Assembly: GCF_014640295.1 (NCBI RefSeq)
Contig: NZ_BMGR01000011.1
Span: 62,001 to 126,000 of the forward strand
Length of the DNA stretch: 64,000 nucleotides
Reading direction: 5' to 3'
DNA from: Paenibacillus abyssi
GTDB lineage: Bacteria; Bacillota; Bacilli; Paenibacillales; Paenibacillaceae
Position numbers and translations under genes: made by a program. Every line of letters starts with the position of its first letter. Positions within the stretch are counted from its first letter, which is position 1. The notes under the pieces were generated by a model. The model ran no database searches, was not told where the DNA came from, and saw nothing but the letters and a program-made list of their open reading frames with translations. Positions 59,501 through 64,000 of this stretch are shown here, one piece after another.

Positions 59501-61127
59501 CAGCGTCATCCCCCAAGGAGGCTTTGTCATTTCCACGCTGGATCGTTCGGGTACCCGTACCTTGCGGCAGCTCGTAGCAAATGCCTATAATATCGGAGAT
59601 CAAGCTCGGGCAGCTGTACTAAGCGGTTTACTCGACGATGAAGGACGCGAGACGAGCTCTGGCTCTTATTCATTGCAAGGACAGATCGAAGTGCTCGGAC
59701 CGGGCCAAGCCAGTGTGTTAGTGAACGGGGAGCCGGCAGCGGTAGACGCGAGAGGCGTGTTTACGGCTAATGTGCCGCTTTCCATGGGCAAGAATACGGT
59801 TACCGTCGATGTTATTGTGGATGGATTGAAAACGAACAGCAAGACGGTGGAAATAACAAGAATAGAGTCAAGCGGCGGTTATATTCCTCCAGTGACTCCT
59901 GTTACGCCTCCAGAACCTGAGCGGGAAATTATTCGTACGGAGATCGGGGAGGATGGCAGATTATCGACAGTTGTTGACGTTGATCTTGATCGGATGCTGG
60001 AGGAAATTGAGCAATTGTTAGCCGCTTCCACTAAAGTTTTGACGTATTCCGTGGAAGATACTGGTGACGGACTGACATTAAACCTGCCGGTCAGCGGTAT
60101 TAGCAAAGCTGCAGAGCTTCTGACTGACGGTACGATTGTGATCGAGACGCCACTGGGAAATCTTGATATCCCGATTCGTGTGCTGCAGGATGCGATCTCC
60201 GAGGATATGGAGGCCAGTATACTGGAAGTAAGAATCGCCAAAACAAACGCCGAACAGGAAGATGAGGCAGGCGGCAGCTTATCTGCGGAAGGGGCTTCGA
60301 AGATCGGCGAAATGTTTGAAATCGGGCTTGTGCTGCAGGACGGCGGAACGGTGAGAGAGCTTGCCCAGCTGAGCGGCGGTTATTTGACATTTACGCTGCC
60401 GAATCCGCTATATGTAGACCCGGCACGCACGACGGCGCTCTCATATGATGCGGATACCGGTGAACTAGCCTTTGTACCGGCAATCTTTACAGCAGGTGAT
60501 GAAGGTTACCAGGCTGAATTGATGCTTGCAGACGGGGGGATGTTTATAATTGCAGCCGCCCATAAGACATTCGCCGATCTGAGCGGGCATTGGGCGAATG
60601 ATGATGTGTCGCTGCTCGCATCCAAATGGCTAGTGGATGGAATGAGCGAATCCAGATTTGCGCCAAATGAGCCGCTGACCCGTGCACAATTTGCAGCACT
60701 GCTTGTGCGGTCGCTCGGATTGAAAGAACAATCGCAAATTCCGGTATTTAACGATGTGAATGCAGGAGATTGGTTTGCCGGAGCGGTCGGTACAGCGGCT
60801 GACAAGGGTCTGATCCAAGGCTTCGGAAACGGGGATTTCCGGCCGGATGAAGAGATTACGAGGGAACAGATCAGTGTGATGCTGCTCCGTGCGATGAATA
60901 TTGCCGGGGCGGAATCGTCTGATACGAGTCTAGATGATGCATTGCAAGGCTTCGGGGACCGTGATACCATTGCCTCCTGGTCCGAAGAGGCGGTAAGTCT
61001 GATCGTAGAATCAGGGCTGATGGAAGGACGCCCGAACAACAGCTTCGATCCGCAAGCCTCGACAACACGGGCTGAAGGCGTAGTAGTCTTGAAAAGACTG
61101 CTGCAGCTCGCAGGATTTATGAATTAA
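56547..61127 (+). CDS. Very large secreted S-layer-anchored protein with glycosidase-like barrel
   Basis: A 1526-aa surface protein. Signal peptide 1-31 (FLVFILIVSLLPPFTAGVSA). Three copies of a module with DVAIQVDAYGNVLEAYGP / FNVAVQVDANNQVLSVVN / FGVEVVVDAAGNVTRVAN occur near residues 48-187, 286-425 and 930-1035, each followed by an Ig-like domain ending in NTLTLEL or similar. Residues 509-908 are a GHL10/DUF4015-like TIM barrel (VTDIAIDVKGVEGFASY, KIHAAINVFAEG, VDGVIHDRGRYDNEG, YLDFLMIGAYQ). After a Pro-rich linker and a helical module come three SLH domains (from about 1341, 1400 and 1468: FADLSGHWAND, FNDVNAGDWF and the weaker FGDRDTIASW), which bind pyruvylated cell-wall polysaccharide. 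Sugar target unknown. ATG 56547 follows AAAGGTGG. Confidence 0.9.
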   Translation: MIKQFVRPISAFLVFILIVSLLPPFTAGVSAEDIVSDNGATVQSTVTESVYLVSQDSTQKLEMNYINTAIDTTTTDYAALFTSGANVTNTVYNDEVLVKQYDVAIQVDAYGNVLEAYGPDADPPTEWAVDQNVKIPPGGYVVLAGDSSWDTSTHRKPLFLHYQKGHSVSLEKGGMPVTAVDYLNPKPGLTVNTPSGTTVTSPVFSMNGYVTNYADEIGLRLTVNQQAANITANGSFMPTVFLAPGANTLTLELWIGHKQVATTAITVTYDNSGQSGDYIEVEAAPKDISIGVSGPRQKIDVIDKDVTGIPNVIALFTRDYGNTIIVPQFNVAVQVDANNQVLSVVNPSIDGKTPNWAGPTVLEIPEGGYVLYAQDTSYANNNIKRFLATSFKVNDIIKLRKNNEVVSIKDLMSGNGLIARLALNNNSFYTVTSNQTVISGMILNIDDLNALSLTLNNTAVSIAADGTFSHMYPLSNGTNYVDVKLTKNGIEQDVRHLVIFSRPGFSPQKEVILWVDQAANARKFQTSEQVYDFLKKAKDSGVTDIAIDVKGVEGFASYKKSDLTGRPYISEIKTPSRAGSNPNLDLLEEFVKHGHALGMKIHAAINVFAEGSIANNEFAVLDQHLDWEERVYYAENNGEIKRLRESARKGLVAFVNPANDGVRDYQLKTFEEIIKNYNVDGVIHDRGRYDNEGADFSNETRVKFEAFLQARNKTLQNWPTDIYSYVNNVRVDGPLINDWWEFRSATIKSFFGEVKQLVDSYEVSTGRIIQVSSYVGSWFETYYLNGVHWGSTNFRYDARLGLNNEAVYTPGYYQTGYIEYLDFLMIGAYQTTAREIEKYITLGNVVTNGEIPLYAGIALNNVQTPAMQREVFQAGLNTTNGLMLFDASQINWPIAAAALRDELYVKDYQLGMSLPGNPDSFLEGNYYNVNLVEDNLNVMTDAFAYSTGTNRFGVEVVVDAAGNVTRVANRNQAINWSWGAPEENNSVIPQGGFVISTLDRSGTRTLRQLVANAYNIGDQARAAVLSGLLDDEGRETSSGSYSLQGQIEVLGPGQASVLVNGEPAAVDARGVFTANVPLSMGKNTVTVDVIVDGLKTNSKTVEITRIESSGGYIPPVTPVTPPEPEREIIRTEIGEDGRLSTVVDVDLDRMLEEIEQLLAASTKVLTYSVEDTGDGLTLNLPVSGISKAAELLTDGTIVIETPLGNLDIPIRVLQDAISEDMEASILEVRIAKTNAEQEDEAGGSLSAEGASKIGEMFEIGLVLQDGGTVRELAQLSGGYLTFTLPNPLYVDPARTTALSYDADTGELAFVPAIFTAGDEGYQAELMLADGGMFIIAAAHKTFADLSGHWANDDVSLLASKWLVDGMSESRFAPNEPLTRAQFAALLVRSLGLKEQSQIPVFNDVNAGDWFAGAVGTAADKGLIQGFGNGDFRPDEEITREQISVMLLRAMNIAGAESSDTSLDDALQGFGDRDTIASWSEEAVSLIVESGLMEGRPNNSFDPQASTTRAEGVVVLKRLLQLAGFMN

Positions 61128-61236
61128 TCAGCTAAAAACGCCGCAGCCGGTGTGTCCGGACGAATCTGAGCTGGCCTTGGCCCTGTATTTCATTGGACTG
61201 AGGCCGTTTATATTACTTGGGTGGTCACCTTAATAG

Positions 61237-61265
61237 TTGACATTACGATTAATCGGCTGTAAGAT
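61237..61265 (+). promoter_or_regulatory. Sigma-A promoter of rpmG
   Basis: TTGACA (61237-61242), 17 bases, TAAGAT (61260-61265). Transcription would start near 61272. Its spacer and start region carry the Zur-like half-sites. Confidence 0.65.
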
Positions 61266-61281
61266 ATCAGTAAATCGTAAT
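61242..61281. promoter_or_regulatory. Zur-like operator half-sites over the rpmG promoter
   Basis: ATTACGATT (61242-61250) and AATCGTAAT (61273-61281) are exact inverted copies. The second continues as AAATCGTAATAGTTAC, close to the Bacillus Zur box AAATCGTAATnATTACG. They overlap the -35/-10 region and the predicted start, which fits repression by zinc-loaded Zur. Confidence 0.55.
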
Positions 61282-61339
61282 AGTTACTTTTAATCCGCGA
61301 ATAACTAATCAAACAACAGCAGAAAAGGAGGTGAACAAG

Positions 61340-61489
61340 ATGAGAGTTATCGTTACCCTGGCATGTACAGAAACAGGGGATCGTAATTATACGACGACGA
61401 AGAACAAAAAAACGCAGACCGGCCGGTTGGAAATGCGAAAATACAGCCCGCGGCTTAAAAGGCATACACTGCACCGGGAAACCAGATAA
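61340..61489 (+). CDS. rpmG: 50S ribosomal protein L33, zinc-ligand-free type
   Basis: A 49-aa ribosomal protein. [23 protein letters not shown] and [16 protein letters not shown] are clear L33. Zinc-binding forms have two CxxC pairs (CxxC-GxRNY and KYCpxCxxH); here only one Cys remains (ACTETG), and the second pair reads SPRL, so it is the zinc-independent (C-) paralogue. Such copies replace the zinc form when zinc is scarce and are often under Zur control, which the half-sites over the promoter support. AAAAGGAGGTGA precedes ATG 61340. A terminator follows, so it is its own unit. Confidence 0.9.
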   Translation: MRVIVTLACTETGDRNYTTTKNKKTQTGRLEMRKYSPRLKRHTLHRETR

Positions 61490-61512
61490 TGGGCATTATC
61501 ACTTATATTATA

Positions 61513-61540
61513 AACCGAACCTTTGCGTTCGGTTTTTTCT
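61513..61540 (+). terminator. Intrinsic terminator after rpmG
   Basis: AACCGAAC (61513-61520) and GTTCGGTT (61527-61534) pair around CTTTGC, then TTTTCTG. Confidence 0.88.
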
Positions 61541-61640
61541 GTTGAAGCGTCTAAAAGGTATTCTATCGTCACCGTATGTTTACTTTTAACCTCAGAAAAT
61601 AGCTTGTATGCGTTCTCTGAAGTAGAAGATTTCATTATTA

Positions 61641-61760
61641 TTGGGTGCACTGCAAGCGGTGGGGCCATTCATTTACGTATCCGCGGTATTCAATGGCATT
61701 GCAGTAGCACTGTTGTATCCAACCTTAACCACACAAGTATTGGATGAAAATGCAGGAAGG
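61641..61760 (+). pseudogene. Possible remnant of an MFS transporter gene
   Basis: A frame reads GALQAVGPFIYVSAVFNGIAVALLYPTLTTQVLDENAGR, which resembles a helix and loop of major-facilitator transporters (Gia-gllyPtltt). It has no start with a ribosome binding site, and the similarity stops after about 40 residues. It is the only coding-like signal in 61541-61839. Tentative. Confidence 0.35.
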
Positions 61761-61839
61761 TTGAAATATAGCGCAACAAACCGATCCTTTAAGTCGTCTA
61801 ACCTCTTGAGTGTTTTTAATCAGAGAGAGGAGAGAAGTA

Positions 61840-63432
61840 ATGAACATGAAGGTCAGCAAGAAGCTGGTATTGCCGATATTGATCATGAGTCTGTGCTTAT
61901 TATCGATCCTATCGCCAATACGTGCCAATGCCGCCCAGGACATCATGATTTCATTGGATGGACAGAGGATTAACAGCGATGTCTCCCCGTATATCATCCC
62001 TAAAGTGAATGTGACAATGGTTCCTCTGCGGGTTATCAGCGAAGGTCTAGGAGCGATCGTCACCTGGTCTCAAACGACGAGAACTGTGACGATCTCCGGC
62101 AAAGGCTCTACGATTTCCATGACAAATGGACAAACGGAGGCGGTTGTAAACGGCAGCCGCGTGAAGCTGGATAACAGCGTTCAAATTAGGCAAGGCCGTG
62201 TTATGGTACCGATTCGTTTTGTCAGTGTGCATCTGGGGCTCCAAGTCATATGGAATCAGAAAGAACGATCCATTTCACTGAAATCGAAAACAGCCGTTCC
62301 TACTGTACCGGATGCGGATGTATCCGGGATGAGAGGCGCATGGGTCTCCGCGGTTTATAACCTGGATTGGCCGACTTCGAAATCATACGGGAATGAAGAA
62401 CAGCAGAAAGAGGATTATAAACGGCTGCTTGATGATTTGCAGGGGATGGGAATCAATGCGGTATTTGTGCAGATTCGCCCGGCCGCTGATGCGCTCTATC
62501 CATCGTTATTAGTTCCATGGTCCGCTTATTTGACTGGCGTGCAGGGACAAGCGCCAAGCTATGATCCGCTGGCATTTATGATTGAGGAAACGCATCGCCG
62601 CGGGATGGAATTCCATGCCTGGTTCAATCCGTTCCGGGCGGGAGTGAATGCGGATACGTCGAAGCTGGCCGAGAATCATGTGGCGCTTCAGCATCCGGAT
62701 TGGATTGTTATGGGAGAAGACAAGGAAAGAAAGAAGATGCCTTACATTAACCCCGGTATTCCCGAGGCTAGACAGCATATTATTGACACGATCATGGAGG
62801 TTGTGAACAATTACAACATCGATGGCGTCCACTTGGATGATTACTTCTATCCTTCGAATATGATTTTCAATGATGATGCGGCATTTCTGTTGTACAACAA
62901 CAGAAATGTACTTGACCGCAATGAATGGCGCCGTGACAATATCAATCAGTTCGTACGCCAGCTCGGTGAATCGATTCATAAAGCGAAGCCGAATGTGGAA
63001 TACGGCATCAGCCCATTCGGCGTATGGCGCAACAGCTCGGTAGATCCGACAGGCTCGGATACGAGAGCAAGCGTAACGGCTTATGACTCTATGCATGCTG
63101 ATGTCCGTACTTGGATTCGGAATGGCTGGATCGATTATGTGGCACCGCAACTATATTGGAGCATGACCTTCTCGCCGGCACGGTATGACAAGCTTGCGGA
63201 TTGGTGGGCAAACGAAGTGAAGGGAACAAGTGTTGATCTGTATATCGGCCACTCCCCTTATAAGCTCGGTAAGGAAGCAGGATGGGAATCTTCGCAGGAA
63301 ATTATTAATCAGCTAAGGTATAACCAGATTCATCCTGAAATAAAAGGGGATATCTTCTTCCGGGCAGAGAACCTGAGAAGCAATCCGCTCGGCCTCATTG
63401 AAGCGCTCCGTACCTATTATGAAGTAAAGTAA
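61840..63432 (+). CDS. Secreted GHL10-family glycosidase-like protein with copper-amine-oxidase-type N-terminal domain
   Basis: A 530-aa exported protein. Signal peptide to about residue 31 (LVLPILIMSLCLLSILSPIRANA). Residues 35-150 are a copper amine oxidase N1-like cell-wall domain: ISLDGQRINSDVSPYI, VPLRVISEGLGAIVTWSQTTRTVTI and VPIRFVSVHLGLQVIWNQKERSI. Residues 165-515 are the GHL10 (DUF187) barrel with MRGAWVSAVYNLDWPT, VFVQIRPAADALYPS, HAWFNPFRAG, YNIDGVHLDDYFYP (acidic residues), EYGISPFGVWR and YVAPQLYWSM. It probably cleaves peptidoglycan or wall polysaccharide. ATG 61840 follows GAGAGGAGAG. It is near the large SLH protein, which has a related barrel. Confidence 0.9.
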   Translation: MNMKVSKKLVLPILIMSLCLLSILSPIRANAAQDIMISLDGQRINSDVSPYIIPKVNVTMVPLRVISEGLGAIVTWSQTTRTVTISGKGSTISMTNGQTEAVVNGSRVKLDNSVQIRQGRVMVPIRFVSVHLGLQVIWNQKERSISLKSKTAVPTVPDADVSGMRGAWVSAVYNLDWPTSKSYGNEEQQKEDYKRLLDDLQGMGINAVFVQIRPAADALYPSLLVPWSAYLTGVQGQAPSYDPLAFMIEETHRRGMEFHAWFNPFRAGVNADTSKLAENHVALQHPDWIVMGEDKERKKMPYINPGIPEARQHIIDTIMEVVNNYNIDGVHLDDYFYPSNMIFNDDAAFLLYNNRNVLDRNEWRRDNINQFVRQLGESIHKAKPNVEYGISPFGVWRNSSVDPTGSDTRASVTAYDSMHADVRTWIRNGWIDYVAPQLYWSMTFSPARYDKLADWWANEVKGTSVDLYIGHSPYKLGKEAGWESSQEIINQLRYNQIHPEIKGDIFFRAENLRSNPLGLIEALRTYYEVK

Positions 63433-63450
63433 AAAGATTCGTATCAAATT

Positions 63451-63513
63451 CACCTTATATTGTAAGTGAATGTCTGAGCTGCAGGCGTTTACTTATGATT
63501 AAGGTGTTTTTTA
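63451..63513 (+). terminator. Terminator after the GHL10 gene
   Basis: CACCTTA (63451-63457) pairs with TAAGGTG (63500-63506), followed by TTTTTTAT; inside, TAAGTGAA and TTTACTTA form a second stem. Confidence 0.65.
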
Positions 63514-63581
63514 TAATAGGGACTAGCGGGTATAATCGTTAAAAGGGATGATAAAGAAACGATTGATCGGGAGGTTTACGA

Positions 63582-64000
63582 GTGGGATATGTAGAGGAGT
63601 TGCGAGCGATTGTCGGCCACAGGCCCTTAATATTGGTCGGCGCGGTAGTCATTATCGTAGATAACGAGGGAAGGATATTACTGCAGCAAAGAAAGCATCC
63701 CTATGGAAAATGGGGGATTCCAGGGGGATTAATGGAGCTGGGAGAATCAACCGAGATTACCGCAAGAAGAGAGATATTTGAAGAGACTAACCTTAAAATC
63801 GGGCATCTCCACTTAATCAATGTATATTCCGGGCCTGACAATTTTGTCGTCGCTGCTAACGGTGATCAGTTTTATGTTGTCGTAACCGCTTATTATACGA
63901 AGGAAGCTGCCGGAGAGCTTATCAACGATCATGCAGAGGCTTTAAAGCTTGACTACTTTCATCCGGACAGACTGCCTGCGGATATTGTAAAGAGCCATAA
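63582..64000 (+). CDS. NUDIX hydrolase, 3' end outside window
   Basis: About 139 residues are visible. VVIIVDNEGRILLQQRKHPYGKWGIPGGLMELGESTEITARREIFEETNL contains a full Nudix box (GX5EX7REUXEEXGU) on the strand-loop expected. PGGLMELGES and the preceding WGIPGG agree with MutT-like nucleotide-cleaning enzymes. GTG 63582 is preceded by GGGAGG. The reading frame is still open at the right edge, so the end of the protein is missing. Confidence 0.88.
   Translation, partial: MGYVEELRAIVGHRPLILVGAVVIIVDNEGRILLQQRKHPYGKWGIPGGLMELGESTEITARREIFEETNLKIGHLHLINVYSGPDNFVVAANGDQFYVVVTAYYTKEAAGELINDHAEALKLDYFHPDRLPADIVKSH

Noticed and set aside
61387-61668. 93-codon minus-strand frame opposite rpmG
   Set aside because: It lies opposite a clear L33 gene and its terminator, with no ribosome binding site.

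Overview
The window looks like a chromosomal segment of a spore-forming Gram-positive bacterium of the Bacillota, most likely Paenibacillaceae. The reasons are strong AGGAGG-type ribosome binding sites with frequent GTG/TTG starts, an S-layer (SLH) protein of the Paenibacillus kind, a cbi operon in the Bacillus megaterium order, a YjcZ-like small protein behind a mother-cell-type -10 element, and many intrinsic terminators. No rRNA, tRNA, CRISPR array or intact insertion sequence was seen. The genus is inference.

Layout. 1-5054: the end of an xdhC-like gene and a molybdenum cofactor operon (moaA, a moaE-moeB fusion, moaD, moeA, mocA). 5272-9851: a chemoreceptor, a diguanylate cyclase and a protein of unknown function with an AEK-rich tail. 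9852-12979: a decayed stretch with a small spore-type gene, an IS630 transposase remnant, an acetyltransferase, a spermidine-synthase-like gene and a frameshifted DUF4184 remnant. 12980-17138: a membrane protein, rpiA, NUDIX, HAD and a CNNM/CorC-type membrane protein. 17626-24374: sigma-54 (rpoN), a PAS-containing sigma-54 activator, a near-consensus -24/-12 promoter with an upstream 20-bp inverted repeat, and an operon for an aldehyde dehydrogenase, a metallo-beta-lactamase-fold lactonase and an iron alcohol dehydrogenase. These three resemble the Agrobacterium blcABC (attKLM) set for gamma-butyrolactone, so the locus reads as a self-contained, sigma-54-controlled lactone or hydroxy-acid catabolic unit.

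24419-26772: small single genes (kinase-like, NIPSNAP, PIG-L deacetylase, HesB-like). 26849-40544: anaerobic-type cobalamin biosynthesis. One B12 riboswitch precedes a cobT-bluB fusion. A second precedes cbiH60-cbiX-cbiJ-cbiC-cbiD-cbiET-cbiL-cbiF-cbiG-cbiA-btuR, most genes overlapping or a few bases apart. The cluster covers ring methylation, contraction, cobalt insertion, a,c-amidation, adenosylation, and synthesis plus activation of the lower ligand. 40671-46653: a lipoprotein cytochrome c, a region with a large imperfect inverted repeat of about 54-bp period, two small genes, an EamA transporter, DUF418, a luciferase-like monooxygenase, PAP2 and small membrane proteins. 46702-50054: DUF2306, a glycosyltransferase-GNAT-WbqC cassette and a 39-aa gene. 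50256-52177: arylamine N-acetyltransferase and azlC/azlD with an overlapping 19-codon leader. 52471-56177: a sugar-type ABC importer.

56547-64000: a 1526-aa secreted SLH protein with a glycosidase-like barrel, a zinc-ligand-free L33 gene (rpmG) with Zur-like inverted half-sites over its promoter, a second secreted glycosidase-like protein, and a NUDIX gene cut by the window end. All function calls rest on reading motifs by eye; no database search was run.
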